From: Hyphomicrobiales bacterium | GTDB taxonomy: Bacteria > Pseudomonadota > Alphaproteobacteria > Rhizobiales > JAJFHB01 | NCBI GenBank assembly: GCA_021775615.1 | Contig: JAJFHL010000125.1 | Location: forward strand, 25,225 to 89,224 | Direction of reading: 5' to 3' | DNA: 64,000 nt | In this document: positions 26,282 through 34,417 of the stretch, one piece after another | How the letters are laid out: each line of letters begins with the position of its first letter | Position numbering within the stretch: the stretch's first letter is position 1 | Position numbers and translations under genes: made by a program | The notes under the pieces: generated by a model | What the model was told of the DNA's origin: nothing | Seen by the model: the letters and a program-made list of their open reading frames with translations, nothing else | Databases searched by the model: none

Positions 26282-27304
26282 ATGGCACGCAAGACCGTTT
26301 CGATTATCTATACCGGCGGCACGTTCGGCATGCGGCCGTCCGACAGAGGATACGCGCCGGCTAGCGATCTCGGCGCACTGATCCGCGAACGCACGCCGGA
26401 GATTGGCGCGGACACCATGCCGGCCTATGAGCTGTCGGAATACGATCCACCTCTCGACAGCGCCAATGCAACGCCGAGGCACTGGTATGAACTTGCCAGC
26501 CGGATCAGGCAATCGGGTGACCGGTTCGACGGGTTCGTTGTCATTCACGGCACAGACACCCTCGCCTACACGGCATCTGCATTGTCGTTCCTACTTGGGG
26601 ACTTCGGCAAGCCGGTGATCGTTACCGGCTCGCAAATCCCGCTCTGCGAGGTGCGCAGCGATGCCCAGCTCAACCTCATCAGCGCCATACAGGCGATAGC
26701 GACCGGGCGTCTTGAAGAAGTCTGCGTCTGTTTCGGCCGGCACATCCTGAGAGGCAACAGAACCACCAAGGTCAACGCCACCGAGCTCGATGCGTTTGCG
26801 TCACCCAACTTTCCGCCACTGGCCGAGATCGGTACGGACCTGCGCTTTGGCGAAGGAAACGCGCTGCCGGCCGGTGCCGAACGGCTCGGCGACAGCGCGC
26901 CGGACTACCGCGACTGCGGCATCGCCGTGCTTCGGCTGTTTCCGGGCATCCCGGGCGCGCTGGTCGACGCCATGGTGGACACCGGGATTGCCGGCATGGT
27001 GTTGCGCTGTTACGGCGTTGGAACCGCACCGACATCGGATGCCGGATTCCTGGCATCGGTAAAGCGGGCTATCGATGCGGGCGTCATCATCACCGCCGTG
27101 TCGCAATGTCAGGAAGGCAGTGTTTCACTCGGCCGATATGCTGCCGGCTCGGCTCTCCTCGATGCGGGCGTGGTCAGCGGTTTCGACATGACGTCGGAGG
27201 CGGCATTCACCAAGCTGCATGCTCTCCATGCCCTCGGCCTCGCGCCGGCACGTATCGCCGCACTCATGCAGGAGAACCTGCGCGGGGAACTGACGGCAAC
27301 CTGA
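26282..27304 (+). CDS. ansA: L-asparaginase, type I
   Basis: The 340-residue enzyme has the first catalytic threonine in IYTGGTFGM (residues 9-17) and the second in HGTDTL. GSQIPLCEVRSDAQLN and GTAPTSDAGF are typical of cytoplasmic type I asparaginases. It hydrolyses asparagine to aspartate and ammonia. There is no signal peptide. The ATG at 26282 is directly followed by the first beta strand. It converges on rpsI with a bidirectional terminator between. Confidence 0.88.
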   Translation: MARKTVSIIYTGGTFGMRPSDRGYAPASDLGALIRERTPEIGADTMPAYELSEYDPPLDSANATPRHWYELASRIRQSGDRFDGFVVIHGTDTLAYTASALSFLLGDFGKPVIVTGSQIPLCEVRSDAQLNLISAIQAIATGRLEEVCVCFGRHILRGNRTTKVNATELDAFASPNFPPLAEIGTDLRFGEGNALPAGAERLGDSAPDYRDCGIAVLRLFPGIPGALVDAMVDTGIAGMVLRCYGVGTAPTSDAGFLASVKRAIDAGVIITAVSQCQEGSVSLGRYAAGSALLDAGVVSGFDMTSEAAFTKLHALHALGLAPARIAALMQENLRGELTAT

Positions 27305-27331
27305 TCGTTGCGCAAATTCAAACCGCGACAA

Positions 27332-27359
27332 AAAAGCCCCGGATCTCTCCGGGGCTTTT
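27332..27359. terminator. Bidirectional intrinsic terminator
   Basis: AAAAGCCCCGGA and TCCGGGGCTTTT form a perfect 12-base stem around a TCTC loop, with T-tracts in both directions. It serves the asparaginase gene (+) and rpsI (-), which converge here. Confidence 0.92.
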
Positions 27360-27385
27360 GATGTTTCGTAAGCGCGTTTTCAAGA

Positions 27386-27877
27386 CTACCGCTTGGAGAA
27401 CTGGAAGCTCCTGCGGGCCTTGGCCTTGCCGTACTTCTTGCGCTCCACCACGCGGGAGTCTCGGGTCAGGAAGCCGCCCTTTTTGAGGACGCCGCGCAGG
27501 CCCGGCTCGTAGTGGGTCAGTGCTCTTGCAAGGCCGTGGCGCACCGCGCCGGCCTGGCCGGAGAGACCGCCACCCGAGACAGTGCAGACGATGTCATACT
27601 GGTCCTTGCGCTCGGCCGCGATCATCGGCTGCTGCAGCACCATGCGCAGAACCGGCCTGGCAAAGTACTTTTCGAATTCTCGGCCGTTCACGGTGACCCG
27701 TCCGGCGCCCGGCTTGATCCAGACGCGGGCGACCGCGTTCTTGCGCTTGCCGGTGGCATAGGCCCGGCCCTGGGCATCGATCTTGGGTTCGTAGACGATC
27801 GGCGCTGCTTCAGCGGCAACATCGCCGCCAAGCGCTTCGGCCAGATCTTCCAGCTTGGTTGCTTCCTCGTCGGCCAC
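27386..27877 (-). CDS. rpsI: 30S ribosomal protein S9
   Basis: The 163-residue protein ends with the S9 hallmark basic tail [11 protein letters not shown] and has [14 protein letters not shown] and [14 protein letters not shown]. The N-terminal 35 residues are an alphaproteobacterial extension. It starts 2 bases after the rplM stop, so the two genes are translated together. Confidence 0.97.
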   Translation of the reverse strand: MADEEATKLEDLAEALGGDVAAEAAPIVYEPKIDAQGRAYATGKRKNAVARVWIKPGAGRVTVNGREFEKYFARPVLRMVLQQPMIAAERKDQYDIVCTVSGGGLSGQAGAVRHGLARALTHYEPGLRGVLKKGGFLTRDSRVVERKKYGKAKARRSFQFSKR

Positions 27878-27879
27878 GG

Positions 27880-28344
27880 CTAGTTCCTCTTCACATTCTT
27901 GGGGTTGAGAGCGGCAACATCGAGCGTTTCGGGCTGTTGCGCTTCATGCGGATGCTCGGCGCCCGCATACACCCGCAGGCCTTTGAGCTGCTGGTTGGAC
28001 AAGGGGCCGCCCGGCATCATCCGTGTGATCGCCTTTTCGACGACCCGTTCGGGATGCTTGCCATCGAGGATCTGGTGCGCCTTGCGCTCCTTGATGCCGC
28101 CGGGATAACCGGTGTGCCAGTAGTAGGTCTTGTCGGCGCGCTTGTTGCCGGTCAGCACAATCTTGTCAGCATTGACGATGATGACATTGTCACCACAATC
28201 AATGTGCGGCGTGAACATAGGCTTGTGCTTGCCGCGCAGACGGGTCACCACCAGCGCCGCAAGGCGCCCGACGACGAGGCCTTCAGCGTCGATCAGCAGC
28301 CATTTCTTGTCCACATCCGCGGGCTTTGCAGAATAGGTTCTCAT
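27880..28344 (-). CDS. rplM: 50S ribosomal protein L13
   Basis: The 154-residue protein has [17 protein letters not shown] and [10 protein letters not shown], standard for L13. Length is normal. It is the first gene of rplM-rpsI; the promoter lies in the AT-rich stretch 28345-28528. Confidence 0.97.
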   Translation of the reverse strand: MRTYSAKPADVDKKWLLIDAEGLVVGRLAALVVTRLRGKHKPMFTPHIDCGDNVIIVNADKIVLTGNKRADKTYYWHTGYPGGIKERKAHQILDGKHPERVVEKAITRMMPGGPLSNQQLKGLRVYAGAEHPHEAQQPETLDVAALNPKNVKRN

Positions 28345-28528
28345 GTTTGGCTCTCATGTTGAGTTCGCTCCCTTGCGTTCGGGAGCCGCTTGCGAACCAA
28401 TGCTGGCCGGCAAGCCGAATATCGGCAGGCTTCTAACCCAGCCCCACACTTCCGTCAACAGATAAGTGCTGGAAATTTCCGTTTGATGTCAGATGGTTAT
28501 TTGCATGGTATTATATTACCGTATTCAC

Positions 28529-28978
28529 CTAACGCTGTCGTGGCAGGGCGTATGTGCATGAACACACCGCGAGCAATTCACCGTCTTCAGCGCCTGCAAT
28601 ACGGACATGACACACCGAAAGGGTCTTACCCGGTTTCACGAGTTCGGTTGTTGCCAGAACATCACCGGGTGCGGGCTTTCTGAGGAAGTCCATCTGCAGG
28701 CTCGTCGTGACGGCGCCCGTGGCCGCTTCTCCGAACGCTCCCAACAGCACGACATAGGCACCGATGTCCGCGAGCGCCATCAGCGCCGGCCCCTGAATGG
28801 TACCGCCGGGCCGCAAGTTTCTGGCATCATACTTGAGACGGACGCGGGACAGCTGTGTCGTGACGTCCTCGGTCACATAGAGGCTCCTGCCGCGTGCGAC
28901 CTGGGGAAAGTCGGTGGCGAAGTAGGCCTCAATCTGGGGAATGTCCCAGATCGGTGCGGCGTCGGTGGTGTCGGTCAT
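28529..28978 (-). CDS. PaaI-family hotdog thioesterase
   Basis: The 149-residue single hotdog domain has GGTIQGPALMALADIGAYVVL, the PaaI/YdiI motif with the acidic catalytic residue in ALADIG, and SLQMDFLRKPAPGDVLA. These enzymes hydrolyse acyl- or aryl-CoA thioesters. The substrate is not readable from sequence. It is upstream of rplM on the same strand but probably has its own promoter. Confidence 0.82.
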   Translation of the reverse strand: MTDTTDAAPIWDIPQIEAYFATDFPQVARGRSLYVTEDVTTQLSRVRLKYDARNLRPGGTIQGPALMALADIGAYVVLLGAFGEAATGAVTTSLQMDFLRKPAPGDVLATTELVKPGKTLSVCHVRIAGAEDGELLAVCSCTYALPRQR

Positions 28979-29053
28979 GGCTGCACGCCCCGTTTGTTCA
29001 ACGAGGCGGCAACCTAGATATGTGAGGGCGAATTCTCAATAGCGCAGTTGCGC

Positions 29054-29404
29054 TCAGTGATACTGCGCATACCACCAGCTGAGCCGGTTGATGCGCTGCC
29101 AGTAGCTCGACTGCAGGCAGTTGAACGCATAGCCGCACCGGTTGCGGCCGCTCAGCCAGTTGATCTGCTCGCGCTTTATGGTCTGACGCGCCCGATAGGG
29201 CACCGCGTAGTCATTCATCAAGGAGTAGTACTGACCCGCCATGTTGCTGTCGAGGGTGCCGAGTTCGCCGCTCTGGCAGATCGCCACCTCGGAGGGGAGC
29301 CTTGCGTAGCTGCAGTTGAAACTCGGCGCGCCGGCCTCGGCCGCCTGAGGAGCAAGCATTGTCCAGGCGAGTGCCGCAACTGCAATAAACCCTGTCTTGT
29401 TCAT
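29054..29404 (-). CDS. Secreted LprI-like protein (DUF1311)
   Basis: The 116-residue protein has a signal peptide ending near AEA. The body shows the DUF1311 pattern: FNCSYARLPSEVAICQSGEL with LDSNMAGQYYSLM, then QINWLSGRNRCG and NCLQSSYWQRI, with four cysteines. This family includes a mycobacterial lysozyme inhibitor, and most members are uncharacterised periplasmic proteins. AGAGGG six bases upstream supports the ATG at 29404. Confidence 0.8.
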   Translation of the reverse strand: MNKTGFIAVAALAWTMLAPQAAEAGAPSFNCSYARLPSEVAICQSGELGTLDSNMAGQYYSLMNDYAVPYRARQTIKREQINWLSGRNRCGYAFNCLQSSYWQRINRLSWWYAQYH

Positions 29405-29500
29405 GGTGTCCCTCTCTTGCTGTCCGTTCGGCGGCCATGCCGCATCCTCATCCGATGACGCCAAGATGGGTACAGGGACCATAACCTGATGTGAGTTGCA

Positions 29501-29734
29501 TCACAGCTCGCGGCCATATGAGACGAGCTTTGCTCTCAGGTCCGCCGCGGCCGCTGTGCTGCCGGCGTCGAGCGCAAAGACATAGGCCTGGGTGAAGAAG
29601 AAGCAGGCCCGGTCGATCTCGCCATTCGCCTCGGCGTTCAGGCCGGCTTCCGCATAGAGATCCGACAGGCCCGCGAAATCCCCCGAGGCATGACCTGCAA
29701 GGATGCGCATATTGAGGTCGCCGTTGCCTGACAT
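29501..29734 (-). CDS. Small helical protein downstream of the Rieske oxygenase
   Basis: The 77-residue protein is predicted to be all helical, with DLYAEAGLNAEANGEIDRACFFFTQAYVFAL resembling a TPR pair. I do not recognise a family. It starts 12 bases after the Rieske oxygenase stop, so it is probably in the same transcript and may assist or regulate that enzyme. Confidence 0.6.
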   Translation of the reverse strand: MSGNGDLNMRILAGHASGDFAGLSDLYAEAGLNAEANGEIDRACFFFTQAYVFALDAGSTAAAADLRAKLVSYGREL

Positions 29735-29746
29735 CGGTCCGACCGG

Positions 29747-30901
29747 TCAACCGGTTTCGAAACGGCCGGCCACCCAGTGATGGAAGCAATGGGTGGCCGT
29801 ATCCATCACCGGTGAGAACTTGCCACCGTCAAATGCCGGGGCATGCCGGCCCTGCTGCATTCCTTCAATGACGAATACGTCTTCTGCAAAGACCTCGTTC
29901 CATGCCGCCGCATGTGCGGCGCGCAAATCGCCCATGGCGTCGCCGCACATGTCCTCGCTGGCGTAGTAGATCTCGATGTACTCCCGGGTGGTTCCGACAT
30001 CCAGCGGCTCAAGATGGATGACGAAGAAATGATCTCGGTGGACACCCAGTTGCACATTGGGGAAAAGAGCGATGTATTCGGCCGCCGCATCCCATTTGGA
30101 TGACAGGCCGGCAAAGTCCGCAAAGCGCCGGCCGGTGGCGTCGAGCTGAGGGTTGTAGACTTGGGTGCCCTGCCCCGAATAGGCATTGGTTTCGACAATA
30201 TTGTAATGGTCCTCAAGCTTTGAATAACTGTTGAGGCCCGGGTGGACCCAGGGCAGATGATAGCTCTCGCAGAAGTTCTCGACCGCCAGCTTCCAGTTGC
30301 ACTTGACCTCGAACGTCAGGGACGAGTTCGGACCGCCGTGAAAGACCTGCTTTCCGTCGAACTCGCTCCAACGCTCCATCAGGTGGCCTGCATAGTCGTC
30401 GAATTCCGACGCATCGCCGGATATGTTGACGAAGATAACGTCCATCCAGACCTTCGAACGCACTTCAAAAAGGCCAAGTCCGTCGCGATCGATGTCGGGA
30501 TGGGTGTTGCGACCGACCCCGCCCACATGCGGCGTGGATCGCAGCGCGCCGTCAAGCTCGTAGCACCATGAATGATAGGGGCAGCGGATGACGCTTTTGA
30601 ACGTCGTCGGCTCTTCGATCAGTTTCATGCCGCGATGACGGCAGACATTCTGGAAAACGCGAACCTGGCCCTGCCGGTCGCGCACCGTCAAAAGCGGAAT
30701 GCCGGCAAAGGTCACGGGCCTGGCGTCACCGGGCTTCGGAATGTCCTTGCCGAAGCCGATGCAGGACCAGTTCTTTTCGAACACGGTCTTTTTCTCAAGC
30801 TCAAAGAGTTCCGGATCGGTGTAGAACGCGTTTGGCAATCCGCGCGCCTTTTCCACCGGGGCCATGACAGCTGAGAGTTCCGACTGATTGAGCCGCTTCA
30901 T
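29747..30901 (-). CDS. Rieske 2Fe-2S ring-hydroxylating-type oxygenase alpha subunit
   Basis: The 384-residue protein has the Rieske cluster ligands Cys87, His89, Cys107 and His110 (VCRHRG and CPYHSW). The mononuclear iron site has the two histidines in ESYHLPWVHPG. This layout is shared by choline monooxygenase, glycine-betaine and carnitine oxygenases. I expect a betaine-like or related hydroxylation, but neither reductase nor substrate genes are nearby. I chose the ATG at 30901 with GGGGA upstream. A LysR regulator lies just upstream on the same strand and may control it. Confidence 0.87.
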   Translation of the reverse strand: MKRLNQSELSAVMAPVEKARGLPNAFYTDPELFELEKKTVFEKNWSCIGFGKDIPKPGDARPVTFAGIPLLTVRDRQGQVRVFQNVCRHRGMKLIEEPTTFKSVIRCPYHSWCYELDGALRSTPHVGGVGRNTHPDIDRDGLGLFEVRSKVWMDVIFVNISGDASEFDDYAGHLMERWSEFDGKQVFHGGPNSSLTFEVKCNWKLAVENFCESYHLPWVHPGLNSYSKLEDHYNIVETNAYSGQGTQVYNPQLDATGRRFADFAGLSSKWDAAAEYIALFPNVQLGVHRDHFFVIHLEPLDVGTTREYIEIYYASEDMCGDAMGDLRAAHAAAWNEVFAEDVFVIEGMQQGRHAPAFDGGKFSPVMDTATHCFHHWVAGRFETG

Positions 30902-31009
30902 TGATCGATCCCCAACATTCCGGTCTTCTCCCCGGAATATCGTCCGTACCAATCGCTTCCTCAATAGCCATAATGAGCAGTTGCCGGTTGATTTCAGATC
31001 AACCCTACA

Positions 31010-31912
31010 TCAACTCAGTGCCGCCTGATCCGCCAGCCAGTCCCGCAAGGTCCGGGCGGCGGGACTGAGCGGCCGCTTTGAATCCCAGGTGACATAAAAA
31101 GCACCCGGCGCCGCTACCTGCATGTCCGTGAACCGCACCAGCTTGCCGGCATCCAGCAATGGCTTGACCTGGCTGTGCCAGCCAAGAGCGACGCCCTGAT
31201 TGTCGCGCGCCGCCTGCAACGCGATGATGTAATTGTTGAACTTGTGCGACTTGGTTCCGGCTCGGGGCAGCCCTGCCCGGCTCAGCCACTCATCCCAGTC
31301 AATCCATTCGGCGTCGACCCCATGCAGCCGCAGCAGCGGCAGGGTGCTCAGCGCATCGGTCCCGGTGTCTGCGTATTCGCCCGCAAATCCGGGGCCGCAG
31401 ACCGGGTATATGATGTCGCCGAACAGTTCCTGTACATCTTCACCCGGCCAGCGGCCGCCGCCGTAACGAACACGCAGATCGATATTGGGATGGTTCAGGT
31501 CGTCCGCTGTGTCGGAAATCTGATGGTTGACCGTAATGTCATGATGCAGGCGCCAGAACGAACCCAGCCGCGGCATCAGCCACAGGGACGCGAACGCGGT
31601 TGTTGCCCCAACGGTGACCGCCGGTGTCCGGTTCCGGTTCCGAATTGCGTCAAACACCTCCGCCGCACGGCTGAAACTGTGCGACAGAACCGAGAAAAGG
31701 TCTTCCCCGGCCGCCGTCAGGAGCACGCCCCGATGCACCCGTTTGAAAAGCTCCGTGCCGGCTTCCTGCTCAAGAATCTTGATCTGCCGGCTGACGGCGC
31801 CAGGGGTCACGTTCAGCTCGCGCGCAGCGTCCTTGAAGCTCAGATGGCGCGCCGATGCCTCGAACACGGCGAGCGACGTAAGCGACGGCAGATTGTAGTA
31901 GCGGCTTACCAT
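31010..31912 (-). CDS. LysR-family regulator, GcvA-like
   Basis: The 300-residue protein begins with a LysR helix-turn-helix (LAVFEASARHLSFKDAARELNVTPGAVSRQIKILE), shown here only by its first and last residues and position 13-47. The effector domain follows. The PGAVSRQI signature is characteristic of the GcvA subgroup. It lies 108 bases upstream of the Rieske oxygenase in the same orientation rather than divergently. It is a likely regulator of that operon by proximity only. Confidence 0.9.
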   Translation of the reverse strand: MVSRYYNLPSLTSLAVFEASARHLSFKDAARELNVTPGAVSRQIKILEQEAGTELFKRVHRGVLLTAAGEDLFSVLSHSFSRAAEVFDAIRNRNRTPAVTVGATTAFASLWLMPRLGSFWRLHHDITVNHQISDTADDLNHPNIDLRVRYGGGRWPGEDVQELFGDIIYPVCGPGFAGEYADTGTDALSTLPLLRLHGVDAEWIDWDEWLSRAGLPRAGTKSHKFNNYIIALQAARDNQGVALGWHSQVKPLLDAGKLVRFTDMQVAAPGAFYVTWDSKRPLSPAARTLRDWLADQAALS

Positions 31913-32107
31913 TATCGCTCTTTATTCACATATGCCTCTCGGCAACGATCACCCGATCGGTGTTTGTGTCAATCACATAGTTTGCAGGCGATAACCGGGT
32001 GAGGACGCGGCGTTGCCAATTTCACGTTGCCCAACCAGAGCCCCGCGTATATCTGCTTACTCGGGTCTACGAGTTGGCACCATTTCAGAGCACGAGCGGA
32101 GAACCAT

Positions 32108-32671
32108 ATGAACACCACATCACCGACGCTTCCCGCAGGCGGCAGAGCACATGTACTGGTCACCGCTGCACTTGTGGTGCTGTTTGCCGGATTTGCCCTG
32201 TGGAGCCATCAGGTCCACGCACAAACGAGCCCGGCCACCTCGGTCCTGGAACAGATTGACCTTACCGAAGACGCCGCGAAGAGTGCCTTGCGCGCCTATA
32301 TGGAATTGCGAGCCGACTACAAGGACCAGGCTCCTGCCGGTTCAGATGCGCAGACCTTTGCGCAGGCCCTGATCGCGCGCGGTGCACTGGCATCGGCACT
32401 GGCCAGGCACGGCTTCACCGACACCAACACTTGGTACCGTACGCTGACCAGCTTCATTATCGCCCACTCGGCCGGCGTCGACGGCAAGATGGCCGAGATG
32501 CAGAAGTCGATGCAGCAATTGCGCGACACACCGAACCTGCCCGAAGCAACCAAAGAGCAGATGATTGCGCAACTCAGCGCACTTCTGCCGTCGGAACAGA
32601 ATGTCGAGGTCGCAAAGTCGGTTGCGAGCGATCCGGAGTTCGCATCGATAATCGAAGAAATCCGCAACTGA
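32108..32671 (+). CDS. Periplasmic helical protein, unknown function
   Basis: The 187-residue protein has a signal peptide or anchor (HVLVTAALVVLFAGFALW, ending near VHAQ). An alpha-helical body follows, with repeated polar heptad-like segments (MAEMQKSMQQLRD, ATKEQMIAQLSALLP). No family is recognised. GGAG six bases upstream supports the ATG at 32108. The next gene starts about 115 bases later. Confidence 0.65.
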   Translation: MNTTSPTLPAGGRAHVLVTAALVVLFAGFALWSHQVHAQTSPATSVLEQIDLTEDAAKSALRAYMELRADYKDQAPAGSDAQTFAQALIARGALASALARHGFTDTNTWYRTLTSFIIAHSAGVDGKMAEMQKSMQQLRDTPNLPEATKEQMIAQLSALLPSEQNVEVAKSVASDPEFASIIEEIRN

Positions 32672-32786
32672 CGCGACACGCCGATTAACTCTTCCTAGAG
32701 CACGCCCGCGTTATTCTTCCGCCATAAGGGACGCTCCCGGTGTGGTCGGTCGCACCCTCATGAGCGTTAGTGTGGGTTGAGTTGGA

Positions 32787-33560
32787 ATGAGTGCGGTTGA
32801 CACTTCGCCAATGCCGCGGCGGCAGACGCTTTCCGTCACCGTGAAGGCTGTCGACAACCACCTTGTGGCCGGTGCCGCTTTAATGACCGTATGTGGTTTC
32901 GTTGTCGAATTCGTCTATTTTTTTACCGGCGACAGTTCGCAGTTCGCACTGTACCCGATCATCAGTCTCGACCACTCCCAGAACCTGCCGACGTGGTATC
33001 TTTCAGGCCTTCTGGCGCTGTGCGCGCTCATCAGTTCGATCCTGCTTGCGTCCTGCGGTGATCGGCCCTGGCAGAGGCTGAAATGGAGCGGTGCGGTTTG
33101 CGTCTTCGGCGTCCTGTGCCTTGCCGCCTTCACCGATCTTTGGGGCATAGTGCAACATGTCTGGAACCTCCTGTTTCATTCCGACGGCCTGGATCGCATG
33201 CTGCTGGGATATCCGGTCACAACGGCTTTTCTCATAGCTCTGCTTTTCGCACCATTTTGCCTGGTCGTCGTGTCCGCAATTCTGGCAGCACTGGCTTGGC
33301 GGCATGCCGAGCGGCCAATCCGTTTGATGACCCTGGTTACCGCCGGTGCCCTGGGCGGCGCCTTTGCCTGCCACTCATGGCTGATGCCAATGCTTGAACG
33401 GGCAGACGGCCCGGCCGCTGCCGACCTGCTCCTGCCGCTGCTTGGAGTGGCCAAGAGTTCACTTTGCATTCTCGGCGTATCGGTTCTGCTTGCCATCCTG
33501 GCGAGGCTCGTGTCCGCCCGGGATCTGGAACTCAGGCTGGCCGCGGGTTCGGAAACATGA
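32787..33560 (+). CDS. Multi-pass membrane protein, paralogue of the next gene
   Basis: The 257-residue protein has six to seven hydrophobic helices. A motif SLDHSQNLPTWYLSGLL (about 57-73) aligns with NLSYEGNLPTLYSALLL in the following gene, and a second charged-loop region also corresponds, so the two are diverged paralogues. I do not recognise a function. Its stop overlaps the start of the next gene (ATGA), showing translational coupling. Confidence 0.75.
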   Translation: MSAVDTSPMPRRQTLSVTVKAVDNHLVAGAALMTVCGFVVEFVYFFTGDSSQFALYPIISLDHSQNLPTWYLSGLLALCALISSILLASCGDRPWQRLKWSGAVCVFGVLCLAAFTDLWGIVQHVWNLLFHSDGLDRMLLGYPVTTAFLIALLFAPFCLVVVSAILAALAWRHAERPIRLMTLVTAGALGGAFACHSWLMPMLERADGPAAADLLLPLLGVAKSSLCILGVSVLLAILARLVSARDLELRLAAGSET

Positions 33561-34288
33561 CCTGCGAACCGGCACCCAGGATCGCCGTTCGATGGCTGCC
33601 GCTTCACTGGTGGCTTTACGGGGGGCTCGCCATAATTCTGACGCTGGGACTGATTTCCGAAGTGCTCCTCAATGTCGCGCAGGTAAGAAACAGCTTCGGG
33701 TGGGTCCGCTTTTTCAACCTGAGCTATGAAGGCAATCTGCCAACCTTGTACTCGGCGCTGCTGCTGCTCGCATGTTCGGGTCTGCTGGCGATCATCGGCG
33801 CCATCACCCGGGCGGACGACAAGCCCTACGGCATTCACTGGTACGGCCTGTCGGCAGTCTTTCTATACATCTCCGTCGATGAAGCGGTGATCATTCACGA
33901 GGCACTGAACGAGCCGCTGCGCGACGCGTTCAATCTGGGCGGAGCGCTCTACTTTGCCTGGGTGATCCCGTTTGCAATCGGCCTTCTCATTCTGTGCGCA
34001 CTCTATTTTCGTTTCTGGCTCAAGCTGCCTTTTTCAGTGCGCATGCAGTTTGCCTTGGCCGCAGCAATCTTTGTTGGCGGGGCCATGGGCACCGAACTGC
34101 CGATCAGCGCTTGGTACGATGTCAACGGTGGATCGAATCTGACCTATGGGCTCCTTAATCTGCTTCAGGAGGGTCTCGAGATCCTGGGTGTCTCCATATT
34201 CCTGTCTGGTCTGCTGCGATACATCGGCGAGTGTCATGGTCCCCTTTCCATTACATTTTCCAAGGCTTCGTCCAACCTGCCCGCCTGA
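33557..34288 (+). CDS. Multi-pass membrane protein with conserved acidic/His helix
   Basis: The 243-residue protein has about six membrane helices. NLPTLYSALLLLACSG and HWYGLSAVFLYISVDEAVIIHE are the most distinctive segments; an acidic cluster plus His (DEAVIIHE) inside a helix could bind metal or move protons. I know this pattern only as an uncharacterised membrane family. It starts at ATG 33557 within the previous stop codon (ATGA). The upstream paralogue lacks the DEAVIIHE motif. Confidence 0.75.
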   Translation: MTCEPAPRIAVRWLPLHWWLYGGLAIILTLGLISEVLLNVAQVRNSFGWVRFFNLSYEGNLPTLYSALLLLACSGLLAIIGAITRADDKPYGIHWYGLSAVFLYISVDEAVIIHEALNEPLRDAFNLGGALYFAWVIPFAIGLLILCALYFRFWLKLPFSVRMQFALAAAIFVGGAMGTELPISAWYDVNGGSNLTYGLLNLLQEGLEILGVSIFLSGLLRYIGECHGPLSITFSKASSNLPA

Positions 34289-34417
34289 TCGCCCGCGCAA
34301 AATTAACCCTTCATTAACCGTGCCTGCGCAAGCCTGTCCGACGGTGTTGGGGCGTATCCTTACGGCAGTCATGCATGGGCGGCATCCCACAACCGACCCT
34401 TGCTGTGGATCTGCAGC

